Shown here piece after piece: positions 43,080 through 53,277 of a DNA stretch of 64,000 nt. Position 1 is the first letter of the stretch. Each line of letters begins with the position of its first letter. The notes under the pieces were generated by a model. That model was not told where the DNA came from. It worked only from the letters and a program-made list of their open reading frames with translations, and searched no databases. The DNA is from Acanthosepion esculentum. Taxonomy: Eukaryota > Mollusca > Cephalopoda > Sepiida > Sepiidae. The stretch is taken from contig OZ038508.1 in assembly GCA_964036315.1 (NCBI GenBank), positions 50,117,524-50,181,523 on the forward strand. Direction: 5' to 3'. The position numbers and the translations under genes were made by a program.

Positions 43080-46000
43080 TTAATTTTATTAAATATTTTG
43101 TTTTTCATGTTGGTCATATAAAAAGTTTACTGAAATATTGAGACTGGTCATACTACTTGGGCGGGGTTTTGTTGCCCTTGCTTTGTTAACCGGGTACTTT
43201 GGAAACCATACATTGATCCGATTTTAAATTCAAATAAAAAGATCTCAAAAGTGTTTAACAACGTGAAGTCAACTTCACAGAGTCCAAAATGAGGTGAAAA
43301 GCTGAGATGTACTGGGCCGCGTAGTGCAGGCGAGACATTCAACTTAAAAATCCCAAAATCCGTATCACCTGTGAGTTCATCATTTTTTTTTACAAAGTTT
43401 GAGTCCCAAATAAAAAATCGGGCTCCGGCATGACACAATTACGTAAATTGAAAAATCGGATCTGGGATGCAGCCTGGGAGAAAAAACAAAGTTTAAAGAA
43501 GTTGGAAATGGACTGCTGAGGCCATGGTCAACACGGAGGTTTGTATCGATTTTTGAGTCACGACGGGGTCACACGGCATTCTATGCAAGGCACCTCTAAC
43601 TGGGCCGCGTAGGAATTTCTGGTTGAATTGTAAAGAACGCCTGAAATTTTAGAATGTAATCCGCCCAAATACCGGAGTACCAGCCGATTTACCATTTTTT
43701 TGAAAGCCTGAGTCCAAATTGAAAATCTGTCTCCGTTACGAATTGACGCCGTAAATGTCGGAAGTTGAATCGACATTTGACGTTAATTGCATGGCGGCGC
43801 TGGTTAACTTTCAAGCCTTTCAGTAGGTCCTTCGACGGCTCTAGCAGCGGAAGTTGAAATTGCATCGCGTTGAACTTTCCGACACCCTAGCATCAGAAGT
43901 TGTAGCGGCGTCGGCTGCATGGCGTGCGGTTTTCTCAGCCTTGGTCTCCTGGGACCGTCGAATGGAAGTTGCAGCAGTGTCGGCTGCATTGCGAGTAGCT
44001 TTTCGATGCGGGCTCTGTCGAGACCGCAAAAACACTTGTGACGAAGCCGCTTTTTTGTTGTCTTGCAAGCGTTTAGATAGTTTCCTCTTACTTTTCAACG
44101 AATATGTGTAAACTGATTTGCAGTACAAACGCTAGGTACGCTCACCAAGCGTTACATGTGACAAAACATACTGCCTCCGTTGAGATTGATGGAAAACCTC
44201 AAAGAGACCTCTACCTCGGTTTCCTCCTCCCGCTTTCTCTTTGCCGCAGAGGCGCTTTTAGAACGCCTGCTAAGGTTTCCTCGCCATGGTATTTTAGCAC
44301 GCTTAGCAAAGTTGCCGGGTCGGTCATCGCCACGGCACGCAGAAGAGCGCAAAGTAGAAGGTGAAGTAGACGCTATATGATCATCTGTAACCGGAGTTAT
44401 TATGTGCTCCTCCGTAGTCGCCTGTTCTGCATGTGTAACGTTAACGGTGTTAGGAGTCTTCAGTTGCTGACGTGCGGATGTTTGTCGTGTAGGAGCCATT
44501 TGAAGGGTTGTAGAAATGCTGTGTAAGAATGCGAATAGAAGTTGATGCCGAAGCTGAAGCGGTACAACCTCATTGTATACGAAAACTAAAAATGCAGTAG
44601 AGCGGTATGGACAAGGCTTCTCCTAGCTATGTGCCGTGCTTTCTGGCAGCACGAAAACGTCGCTGTAGGAAGAGGTTAGGCAACCAAAACGTTGAAGCAT
44701 TGATGTTTAAAAAGTCGTGAAACACTGAGGTGTACTGGGCCGCGTAGTAAAGGCAGAAGAGAAGTAACTTGCGACAGCAGTTAACTGTCTAATAGCAAAA
44801 CTGAACTACGAAATGTTAGAAATCGGTATGGAACGCTAAGATGGACTGAGCTGCGCAGTAAAGGAAGCACGCGGAGATAAAATGGGTAATGCAAACGTTT
44901 AAGCAAATAGGCAGTGAAGTACTGAGGTGTACTGGGCCGCGTAGTAAAGGCAGTACACATCAACTTACAGTGAAAACTGAAACGTGGAGGTAAAATAGGT
45001 TGGGCAAACGATTGAGTAAATAAGTAACTTGCGACAGCAGTTAAATGTCTAATAGCAAAACTAAACTACGAAAAGGTAGAAATAGGTATGGGATGCTAAG
45101 ATGGACTGAGCTGCGCAGTAGAGGCAGCACGCGGTGATAAAATGTGTAATGCAAACGTTTAAGCAAATAGGTAACTTGCGGTAGCAGGAAGCTCTCAATT
45201 AATCCAAGGACAGATCCGTTAATGACGATCAAATCAAAACGAGAGTGCGGATGCAGCCGCGCTGAAGGTATTTAAAAGGAGCGTGACTTGTCATTGATTG
45301 GTGTAGCCTGCACAATGTCCATGACTTAGACCAATAAATGAGCTCACGCAAAATGGAAGATGCTAGCGTGCATTCACGCACGCGCGCATGATTTGGCAAG
45401 CACAAGGCTTGGCCGTAAACAGGGTCAAGCTGCCTGCTGCATATGCAACTTGGCTCTAACGCAAGTGATGCCAGCGATGAGAATGAAAGGAACTGCAATG
45501 AAGCGTTTGCTCGTTTGGTTTGTGCGACAACGAAAAGCCGCTAACCGTTTGCCGGCATTAGCTTTGAAATGGATTGGGAGGAAGCCCTGCTGTTTTAGCG
45601 CAAAAACTCCTCGTCAGGTCTGTGATGCGGCCTGGGCTATGGAAAAGGTTTAAAGAATTGGAAAATGGACTGCTGAGGGCGGAACCATTTTCACTTAGCA
45701 CGTATGCGGGTTTTTTTTCAGTAAAAACGCGAGTAAAGGAAGTGCTTATTTTGGTAAGATGCCACGATTAAAGCAAAAGTGTTGACAAAGTTGACTATGT
45801 CATTTGTGGCTCAAAGTCAGACCTGGTAGCAAGGATAATAAAGCCGAATTTCAATGGCCCTGCACCTATTCCAGAATTTGAGGTCAAATTTTTTCTTCCA
45901 CTCCACTGCACGCACTGATCTGTTTCTTCCCACGCATAGCGTGACCTTAAATTAATCTACATTTAGGAAATACCCAACCGGAAAAAACATTTTTAAGGGT

Positions 46001-46440
46001 TGACCGATTGTCGATTTGCACTCTGTTTGGGGGCGCTCAGAGTTGAAACTTCACATGGTGACTCCTAATGGCCTCCTCATAAATCCGGTCGGTTTTCGCT
46101 AAAAACCGACATGCGGTTCAGGCGCAATCTGGGCGTATTGGTTTTTGTGTTTTATCGATTTTCCGTGCTGTTTAGGGGTCCGTGGTCAAGAAACTTCTAG
46201 ACAACACTTTTAATGGTAGACTCTAAGAGGGTTTCAAATTTGGTTGACATGCGATCATTCCTTCTGTAAACAGATTTTTTTGATTATCGATTTTTTCGGA
46301 ACCTGAGTCCGAACTCAAAAATCGGGCTCCATCATGTCCTTACGGCAACCATTTGCAAATTTGTGGTGAAAACCGCATCGAAATCGGGTGAGAAATGCAG
46401 CCTGGGCAAGGTAACAACGCCCACGACAGACATACAGACA
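43080..46440 (-). mobile_element. Possible Helitron/Helentron relic
   Basis: Minus-strand frames at 44,499-44,155 (MAPTRQTSARQQLKTP...) and 44,128-43,804 give a basic, serine- and arginine-rich region with a degenerate repeat. ATRNAADTAATSIRRSQETK is followed by ARHAADAATTSDARVSES, which recalls the repeated basic N-terminal domain of some animal Helitron proteins. No Rep (HUH) or helicase motif was found. GTACTGGGCCGCGTAGT recurs at 43,309, 44,732 and 44,928, and a tandem repeat of about 260 bp covers 44,760-45,180. At 46,410-46,440 ACAGACATACAGACAAACAA could be a terminus. The call is tentative. Confidence 0.35.
44726..45190. repeat. ~260-bp tandem repeat in the Helitron-like region
   Basis: AAGTAACTTGCGACAGCAG occurs at 44,762 and 45,027. 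GATGGACTGAGCTGCGCAGT occurs at 44,841 and 45,100. CTGAGGTGTACTGGGCCGCG occurs at 44,726 and 44,922. Two near-complete units are present with a third partial. Confidence 0.75.
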
Positions 46441-46696
46441 AACAACATGAGAAATATAGATAGTAGATATAGTATTAAAATCCAAGACCTATCAGAGATA
46501 TAGTATTAAAACCCAAGAACTATCAGAGATATAGTATTAGAATTAACGATTAATTTTATATATTTCCATTTCAATAACTCTTCGAAATGGACTGAACAGG
46601 AACAAAAATAAAGCAGGAGATTATTTCTAAGTGCAAACACTATTAATATGCAGTCTTTCGTCATAATGTATCTTTTTCTGATCATTTGTTTATTTC
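46441..46696. repeat. Three ~32-bp tandem units, then unassigned sequence
   Basis: AGATATAGTATTAAAA recurs at about 46,465, 46,496 and 46,528 within a 31-bp unit. The rest of the interval has no recognised content. Confidence 0.7.
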
Positions 46697-47060
46697 GCAT
46701 CTGCCATGCTTACTTAAATATGATTTTAGTACTAGTATTAATTGGATTCTGACCGTGAGTCCCGGGTTCGAGCCACACCCTGGTCGATTTGTCATGGCGG
46801 AGATTTCCTGATGTTATCAAACTGGAGGGTTCAATCTCAGCGTGCAGGAAAGTGCCTTAAAAATCATATCACGGGTTGATCGAAGCCCTGGGAGCCGTCG
46901 ATAGCTCTGCTAGCACGATGTCATTGTGGCCAAGGGCTTGAGCGTGCAGGCCTTGTTCAGATTGTTTATCAAACTAGAAAACACGCTCTTCCGAAGAAAC
47001 TGTAACTAACGTCTGCTCAGCATAGTTGCAATATAAACCACAGGTGTGCTCTGTGGGTAC
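46697..47060 (+). repeat. Detached copy of the 156-bp repeat, then a SINE-like segment with B-box
   Basis: 46,697-46,752 (GCATCTGCCATGCTTACTTA, ACTAGTATTAATTGGATTC) is homologous to the tandem repeat at 48,514-48,870. It is followed by GTGAGTCCCGGGTTCGAGCC (46,759-46,778), which contains a polymerase III B-box (GGTTCGAGCC), and about 270 bp of SINE-like body ending AATAAACACAAAT. No A-box was found, so the SINE call is moderate. Confidence 0.45.
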
Positions 47061-47151
47061 GGAATAAACACAAATGCGCCTGAGCAAGCGTCTGCAAAAG
47101 GGATTGGCTAGCCGTCATAGTAAACATGTATCCTCGAATATGAGTGGCCAG

Positions 47152-47152
<1 letters not shown>

Positions 47153-47196
<44 letters not shown>
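47153..47196. repeat. (TA)n next to Tc1 left end
   Basis: TA repeat ending in CACACA, directly abutting the CAGGGGTTGG terminal repeat. Confidence 0.9.
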
Positions 47197-47198
<2 letters not shown>

Positions 47199-48464
47199 GG
47201 GGTTGGACAAAATAATTGAAACACTTGTTAAATTTAAAGAAAATTTATTTAATATGGAGTTGGTCCTCCTTTAGCCTCACATACAGCTTTAATACGTCTA
47301 GGAATGGAATCATACAGCTTCCTGACTTCATCCAGAGGAATATTCAGCCATTCTTCCATTAACATCTGCTCTAGTACTTTAAGACACGACGGTGGAGCAT
47401 AGCGGCTCCTAACTTGTCGCTCCGAAACGCACCACAAATGTTTAATAAGACTAATATCTGGAGATTGGTGAGGCCACTCCATATGTTCTAGCTCACTTTC
47501 ATGCTCTTCATACCAGTTCTTAACCACTGTAGCAGTATGTATTGAAGCATTATCGTCTTGGAAGATGCAGTCACCATCAGGTAATAAAGTCTGGGCCATT
47601 GGATGGATATGATTTCCCAAAATGTTCAGGTAATCTTTGCTGTTGATTCTACCATGTAGGGCAACTATTGGACTGAGACATTTCCATGATATGGCGGCCC
47701 AAACTATCACTGATCCACCCCCATTCTTCACTGTTGGAAGAAGGCAGTCAGGGTTGTAAACTTCTTTGGGCTGCCTCCACACATAAACTCGCCCTGAAGT
47801 TGGGAAAAGAGAAAAACTGGACTCATGTGAGAATATGACTTGCTTCCATTGGTCTGCAGACCAGGCATTGTGATCTCTGCACCACTTCAACGTCTTCTGA
47901 ATGTTGCGAGTGGAGAGAAGAGGTTTTCTCACAGCGGCTCTTCCATGATATGCAAACTTACGGAGTTCAAGACGAACAATTTTAGTAGAAACTGGACTAT
48001 TCAGATGATTATTCAACTCAGCAGTCACTTTGGCCGCAGTAGTCCGATGATTTTTTGCCACATTGCGTTTCAATGCACGTCGGTCCCTGTCAGTACGATT
48101 GCAAGTCCGGCCAGAATTGCTATGCTAGCTAGAGGTTTTGCCCTGTTTCTTGAATTGCGTCATAGTTCTTGATATGGTAGCTCTTGAAAAACCAAACAGT
48201 TCAGGATCCTTAGTGATCGAGGCTCCTGCCAAGCGAGTTCCAACAATAACAATGTGCCCTTTTTCGAACTCATTGAGGTCACGCATTTAGCTTAAATTTT
48301 ACTAAATTCTAAAATTAAATAGGACAAAGAGACTAAATTAGATAAATAAACGTATTTACAATAGATATAAGCTCCAATCACCCATTTTTAGTTAAAGTTC
48401 TTAATATAATAGGTCTTTGAAATATAGGAGTGGAATTTGCACCTGTTCCAATTATTTTGTCCAA

Positions 48465-48470
<6 letters not shown>
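47197..48470 (-). mobile_element. Full-length Tc1-type DNA transposon
   Basis: The terminal inverted repeats of about 25 bp (GGGGTTGGACAAAATAATTG at 47,199 and its near-complement ending CCAAACCC at 48,468) are flanked by TA-rich sequence. They enclose about 1.27 kb with one transposase gene on the minus strand. Both ends lie in (TA)n. Length and layout are those of an intact Tc1 element. The defects are in the coding sequence. Confidence 0.92.
47249..48286 (-). pseudogene. Tc1-type transposase with altered catalytic residues
   Basis: From the ATG at 48,286 the frame runs 345 codons to the stop at 47,251-47,249, with a single in-frame TAG at codon 54 (48,127-48,125). The N-terminus (MRDLNEFEKGHIV, LFGFSRATISR) is the helix-turn-helix DNA-binding part. 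From residue 72 the catalytic domain is open. The first catalytic aspartate, expected in FSDES, is histidine (FSHESSF, residue 154). The second is present (FQDDNASIH, residue 245). The third, expected as glutamate in P-x-IEHLW, is lysine (SLIKHLW, residue 282). The spacing from second to third residue is 36. The enzyme would cut and paste the element at TA sites. This copy should be inactive. Confidence 0.92.

Positions 48471-48513
<43 letters not shown>
48469..48513. repeat. (TA)n next to Tc1 right end
   Basis: TA repeat begins exactly at the CCC end of the Tc1 terminal repeat. Confidence 0.9.
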
Positions 48514-48520
<7 letters not shown>

Positions 48521-48875
48521 TGATTCAAAATTCTTATCTGAAGCAATGTCAATTATTATTCATTTTGGACTAGTATTTCTTTTATCTTATTTCTCTTGCT
48601 TTTTATTGGAGGCTTATTCTTTATTTTGCATCTGCCCTGCTTACTTAAATATGCTTTATTACTAGTAGTATTAATAGGATTCAAATTTCTTACATGAAGC
48701 ATTGTCAATTATTATTCATTGTGGACTAGTATTTCTTTTATCTTATTTCTCTTGCTTTTTATTGGAGGCTTATTCTTTATTTCTCATCTGCCCCGCTTAC
48801 TTAAATAGGCTTTATTACTAGTAGCATTAATAGGATTCAAATTTCTGAGATAAAGCATTTTCAACTATTATTCCT
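48514..48875. repeat. ~156-bp tandem repeat (2.3 copies)
   Basis: ATTAATA(T/G)GATTCAAA recurs at 48,514, 48,669 and 48,826. The units share CTTGCTTTTTATTGGAGGCT and CTGCTTACTTAAATA-type segments. A third related unit is at 46,697, on the other side of the SINE-like segment and the Tc1, so those elements probably inserted into an older tandem array. Confidence 0.85.
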
Positions 48876-49238
48876 CGTTTACTGCTCTGTTTCGTAAATG
48901 TCATGAATCCTGAAGATATAGACAGTTACGTCTCTCCACAGATTTCTTTTCGTGATCTGCCAAATGGCATTACTTTTTGGAGAAATAGTGGATTAAATTC
49001 CCCTATGTTTTTAATTTGAGAATTGTTCTATACTAATTGCCTTACAAGGCTAGTGATCTTAGTTTACTCTATTAAACTGTACCTGGGCAGGGAAGAAAAT
49101 GCATTGATAGCGTTCCTCACGAAATTTGGGCAAAAGCAAGCGCAAGAAGCTGGAAATTAATTTAAACTTTTCTTTTCTCTGCCACCAAAATCTTGTAGCT
49201 GGGATGATAGTTCTTCCTCTCCTTCTTCTTCTTAGAAG
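48876..49238. other. Unassigned sequence
   Basis: No gene, repeat or RNA feature is recognised. Confidence 0.45.
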
Positions 49239-49286
49239 GAAAGAAAGACCACCGTCAATGAAAGCAAAAGAAGGAAAGAGGGCTCT

Positions 49287-49325
<39 letters not shown>

Positions 49326-49549
49326 AATTAGAAAGTGAATGATGAAATAAAATGTCATGTAAAAAGACAAAGCCACAATAAAGAAAGCGACATAGAAAGA
49401 AAGAAAAAAGAAAAAGTATTCTCAATGAAAGAAAAAAGAAAAGAAAGAAAGCATGAATTTTTAATGAAAAAGAAAAAACAAGACTCGATTAAGAAAGAAA
49501 GAAAGGCCACCGTCAATGAAAGCAAAAGAAGGAAAGAGGGCTCTAGGAA

Positions 49550-49582
<33 letters not shown>

Positions 49583-49870
49583 GCATCATTCTTAATGAGG
49601 CGGAAAAATAGAAAAGAAGGCCCGATAAAGAAAGAAAGAAAGAAAGAAAGAAAAATCATTCTCACTGAAAGTAAAAGGGAGAAAAAAAAGCTCCAAAATA
49701 AATAAAAGAAAGAATTCTTGATGAAAGAAAACAAGGTTCGAGAAAGAAAGAAAGGATCGTAAAAGAAAGAAAGAAAGATAGAAAGAAAAAACAACGAAAG
49801 GGAAAGGTCATTCTCAATAAAAAGAAAAAAGAAAAGAATTCTCGACAAAAAAAAGCAAGAGATAAAATAA
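49239..49870. repeat. GAAA-rich homopurine tract with 262-bp duplication
   Basis: Repeated (GAAA)n blocks (49,289-49,335; 49,553-49,581; 49,627-49,655 and others) sit in almost pure purine sequence on the plus strand. ACCGTCAATGAAAGCAAAAG followed by AAGGAAAGAGGGCTCTAG occurs at 49,249 and again at 49,511, so a block of about 262 bp is duplicated. The apparent K/E/R-rich frames are low-complexity. Such tracts can adopt triplex DNA. Confidence 0.85.
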
Positions 49871-51105
49871 ATAACGTGGCGAATCAATTTATTGTTAACT
49901 AAAAATCAGCCCTCTCAGAAAAGCCGTCTTACCGAAAGACAGAGAGAAAAAAAAACATAAATGAAATAAAGGTGAGAAGGGCTTTTCAAGAAATAAATAG
50001 TAAAATATGTTTCACCTCTTCTATTTATTTGAGAGTTTCTCTTCCTTGAATGTCTTCTTAAATAAGGATATATTTATTTACCTCTTTGCACCAAATCACC
50101 GCCTGTCTTGTTACGCACCGCAATGTTTTCGGTAAATAGTTCGATTTGCCACAACATCGGAGATGAATGGCGACTTTTAGGGAGAGGAGGCGTTAGCTGT
50201 GGAAGTGAATAGAGAGAGTAAACACAGCCGCATACGCAAGAAACTAAATTCTTACTTATTACAATTCAACAAGCCGTGAACGTCATGACATCAATTCGCC
50301 GTGCACTTATAATAGCGTTGCACGCACGACTTCAGTCAGCTTTTCGGAGAGCCGCACCGACAGAAGCAGACGATCACTGACGCCATCTTAAAATGGCCGA
50401 AAACCTATCGCGATGGCAGACCCCAACTTCACCCTAGCTTTTATGAAATGTCGATCGGCCAAGCTTAGCTCATTTAGGTCATTGTTTTGCCCATGATAAA
50501 CGTCCCAAGAGTCCGTATTAACAATTATACGCTGCTTTGGATACGTTCCGTCGCTTGGAGGGAACGGTGATTAAACACCGTCCGCTTGTTTTGACTTCTT
50601 TCTTCCACCCGCTCCCAAATAGACGTTCGTGCTCCAGGGATATAACCACGATCCTGCACCGACGAATGGGTGGTGAGCGGTGAATTTGCATCAAGTATTG
50701 ATACCTGACAGCAGAAGAATTTCGAATCTATAGACTTAACGAAGCATTTATCTGACAGGTGGTGGCAGGGTAGGTCAAAATCAGCAGATCTTATTCCAAC
50801 GTTGCAAGTTTTGTATACACACGGATTTGGGGCGTTATCTCATCTGTTAATCACAAATGTTCAAAATGGGCGCCTGCAATGGTTATCAAGCACGGCTGCG
50901 AGGCCAATTTACGAGTGCGGTGATTTAGATCCACACTGGGTGTCCCAATACTATACCCTTGTGTAATATTATCTTAGTAAGATCTTAAAAGAATACGGAA
51001 CTAATTTTTTTTTAATTACGCATTCATGAAACCTTTCAAATTAACGATCGCGGATACTTGGTTTCAGGTCTTGCTTCGAACGTTCGATCTTTCAACTCGT
51101 AGATC

Positions 51106-51108
<3 letters not shown>
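49871..51108. other. Repeat-poor stretch; weak TATA/initiator promoter candidate near 50,305
   Basis: This is the longest interval without a visible transposon or tandem repeat. CACTTATAATAGC (about 50,303-50,315) followed 20-25 bp later by CTTCAGTCAGC looks like a TATA box plus arthropod-style initiator, and GCCATCTTAAAATGGCC lies about 60 bp further. No downstream ORF of convincing length was found, so no gene is called. It could be a non-coding transcript start, a first exon or chance. Confidence 0.25.

Positions 51109-51182
<74 letters not shown>
51109..51182. repeat. (TA)n flanking MITE (left)
   Basis: 74 bp of TA repeat ending at the MITE's target TA. Confidence 0.95.
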
Positions 51183-51185
<3 letters not shown>

Positions 51186-51542
51186 GGTGTCCATAAAGTC
51201 CGTGTGCACTTTAAAAAATTTATAACTTTATTTGTATTTGCGATAGAAATAATTTGTAAAGAGAATTAGAAAGAAGTAAATCTATATTTTTTAAGATTTT
51301 ATTGAAATTTTATTTAAATTTCCATATGTCCTCCATCATTAGCAATACAAAGGGTAATACGATTTTGCAGTTCACGGAAAACATTTGCCAACTGATTTAC
51401 AGTAATGCCTGAAATCACATTAGTTATTTTAGCTATACTTAAAACTAGGTACATTAAACTTTATAACATTTTTTACAGATTATTTCTATCGCAAATACAA
51501 ATAAAGTTACAATTTTTTAAAGTGCACACGAACTTTATGGAC

Positions 51543-51547
<5 letters not shown>
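51183..51547. mobile_element. Tc1/mariner deletion derivative (MITE) with ~70-bp TIRs
   Basis: The left end CAGGGTGTCCATAAAGTCCG continues with GTGCACTTTAAAAAATT and CGATAGAAATAAT. The right end is its reverse complement with about three differences over about 70 bp. TA flanks are present on both sides. The interior, read on the minus strand, keeps a transposase C-terminus (GITVNQLANVFRELQNRITL then CIANDGGHME, stop), a typical mariner/IS630-superfamily ending. It is a 365-bp internal-deletion derivative that would need a transposase in trans. Confidence 0.9.

Positions 51548-51602
<55 letters not shown>
51548..51602. repeat. (TA)n between MITE and LINE tail
   Basis: A TA tract shared as flank by the MITE (left) and the minus-strand LINE 3' end (right). 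Confidence 0.95.
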
Positions 51603-51604
<2 letters not shown>

Positions 51605-51910
51605 TTACCCTAAGCAAGGCGAGAATGCCACTAGCACGCAAGAGGTTACAGAGGATTAAGAATAGGCGTGTTTGAGGAAAGGATACAGAGGAGGACGGGG
51701 AAGAAGCTCAGGGTGTCAGATGTCGATTGACATTACAATTTAATAATTGAAGATTATAGTCATCGCGGAAGCAAGTAAGGGGAAGGGAGTTCCACAGACG
51801 GGAAGTCCGCGAGAAGAATAATGCTTGAGTAGAAGAAACGGTTACATTTAACGGTTTTGACAGTGAAAGGGCGGGACCGAGATGCCAGCCTGGTACACGT
51901 ATAACTTCGT
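51603..51910 (-). pseudogene. LINE 3' end, second copy of the 6,204 family
   Basis: It aligns with 6,205-6,600: CCTTGCTT-GGGT, AGATGTCGATTGACATTACA, GGGAAGGGAGTTCCACAGACG and GATGCCAGCCTGGTACACG have counterparts in the same order. On the minus strand it encodes the C-terminal SRLWNSLP-type segment with several frame breaks. It is 5' truncated at about 51,910. Confidence 0.75.
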
Positions 51911-52180
51911 TTATGCTAACTTAGCATTTTATTTCCGAGATGGGTATTTATTTATTCGTATATTATTCCTAACTATTGTTCTCATCTTGGTTGATACAGA
52001 TGCTATTATAGCAACACCGTTTCGACCAAATACCCTCTGGTCAACATCATTGATACGGGATATTTGTTGATTATTGTGATATTTTATCCATGATATATCA
52101 GTTACTTGTACATTCAATCTATATTGTTCTTTCAAGGATTGAACTCATGACCACTAAATGAAAGTAATATATGTTGTCAA
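51911..52180. other. Unassigned; GAAACGG tail-like motif near 52,015
   Basis: On the minus strand GACCAGAGGGTATTTGGTC (a 5-bp stem II-like hairpin) is followed by GAAACGGTG, and ATGATG precedes it by two bases. This is similar to the tail motifs elsewhere but with an incorrect CTGATGA box. Confidence 0.3.
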
Positions 52181-52345
52181 TGTTCACCATAGTCTATGAA
52201 TATAGAATCCAGCGCAGTACGTAATCTGTTCAATGAAACAACGTTAAAGACTAACACTCACGAGTCAGACACTCTACTGAATCTGAGTATATCGCCAATA
52301 CCACCAGCAGCTCTTCCGTAATTCTTCAGACTTCGATATTGTTGT
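52181..52345. repeat. Dispersed repeat shared with 60,461-60,622
   Basis: TGTTCACCATAGT, AATCCAGCGCAGTACGTAAT, GACACTCTACTGAATCTGA and CCACCAGCAGCTCTTCCGT occur in the same order and orientation in both copies, with about six differences in 165 bp. The high identity suggests a recent spread. The class is unknown. Confidence 0.85.
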
Positions 52346-52487
52346 GGATTCCGGGATGAATCCGATACCAATGAATAACAAACGCCAGGAATGGTTAAGG
52401 AAAATAAATGTATTAACGTAATAAAACAAACTAGTAATACGGGTTAGTAGATCCAGGAATGCGGGTTAGTAGCACTCATATATATAT
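52346..52487. other. Unassigned sequence
   Basis: Contains a short direct repeat, GCGGGTTAGTAG / ACGGGTTAGTAG (52,441 and 52,461). Otherwise nothing is recognised. Confidence 0.4.
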
Positions 52488-53262
52488 AGTCTTGGTATTG
52501 AAGTATCGCGGTATGACCTTTTGCCCATGAAGTTCCCTTCTCGGCTGTGGCTGGGGTCCTCCCCCTTTACCAAGCCACTGTCTACAACGCTTAACATTTC
52601 GATAAAAGATCCATTTTTCGTCGCCGGTCACAAGTCTATCCAAAAAAGGTGAAACAAGTTGGCGAGAATGGACAGAAGAGCAGATGTAACTCTGGATTTG
52701 AGGTTGCTTTCGGACAATTCATGAGACACCCATTTTCCAAGTTTAGGAACTTTTCCAAATTGTTGAAGATGACGATGAACTGGTGTATGGTTTGAACTGA
52801 GAACCACTGCCAATTCCTCAACTGATAAAGCAGGATTTTCTTCAAGTGCTGCTTCAAGAAGCTTTTCATCAAACTCAACTGGACGTCCGGTTCGATCTTC
52901 ATCTTCAAGGGTGAAATCTCCACCTCTGAATTTGCAAACCATCTTCTGCAAGTTCTTTCATTCACACATTCGTCTCCATGAAATGAGTGAATGTTTCTAG
53001 CCGCTTCGGCTGCTGAGTTTCCTTTCTTGAACTCATAAAGCATTATGTGCCTCAAATGATTCTTGGGTACTTCCATGTTAGCAGGGTTTTAATCAAACAA
53101 AATTTAATTTTATTGTTCTCTGAAATAAAATGTGATCAGTTTAAATGCATCTAAACATAAAAATAATGTTCAGCTCAATTAGACATTATAAAATACTCTT
53201 TAAATTTTGTTCATTTTAACAAAAAGTTAAAATTCGGACAGAACTTATGGGATGACCTAATA
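52488..53262 (-). pseudogene. mariner transposase, 3' truncated, with 5' TIR
   Basis: The 5' terminal repeat at 53,260-53,228 (minus: TTAGGTCATCCCATAAGTTC followed by TGTCCGAATTTT) is a classical mariner end. The ATG at 53,076 opens LRHIMLYEFKKGNSAAEAAR, NERTCRRWF and, after a +1 shift, FRGGDFTLEDEDRTGRPVEF with HTPVHRHLQQFGKVPKLGKW: two helix-turn-helix motifs and the linker (mos1-like, WVSHEL box). Further on LVTGDEKWIFY carries the first catalytic aspartate. The element ends near 52,488, before the second and third catalytic residues and the 3' TIR. Several frame breaks are present. Confidence 0.88.
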
Positions 53263-53277
53263 TATCTTTAGTTCGGC

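Noticed and set aside
45229..45771. Several 60-97-codon overlapping frames on both strands
   Set aside because: The frames arise from tandem and GC-richer repeat sequence in the Helitron-like region and match no protein family I recognise.
49059..49887. Lysine/glutamate-rich and phenylalanine/serine-rich frames
   Set aside because: They are complementary translations of GAAA repeats.
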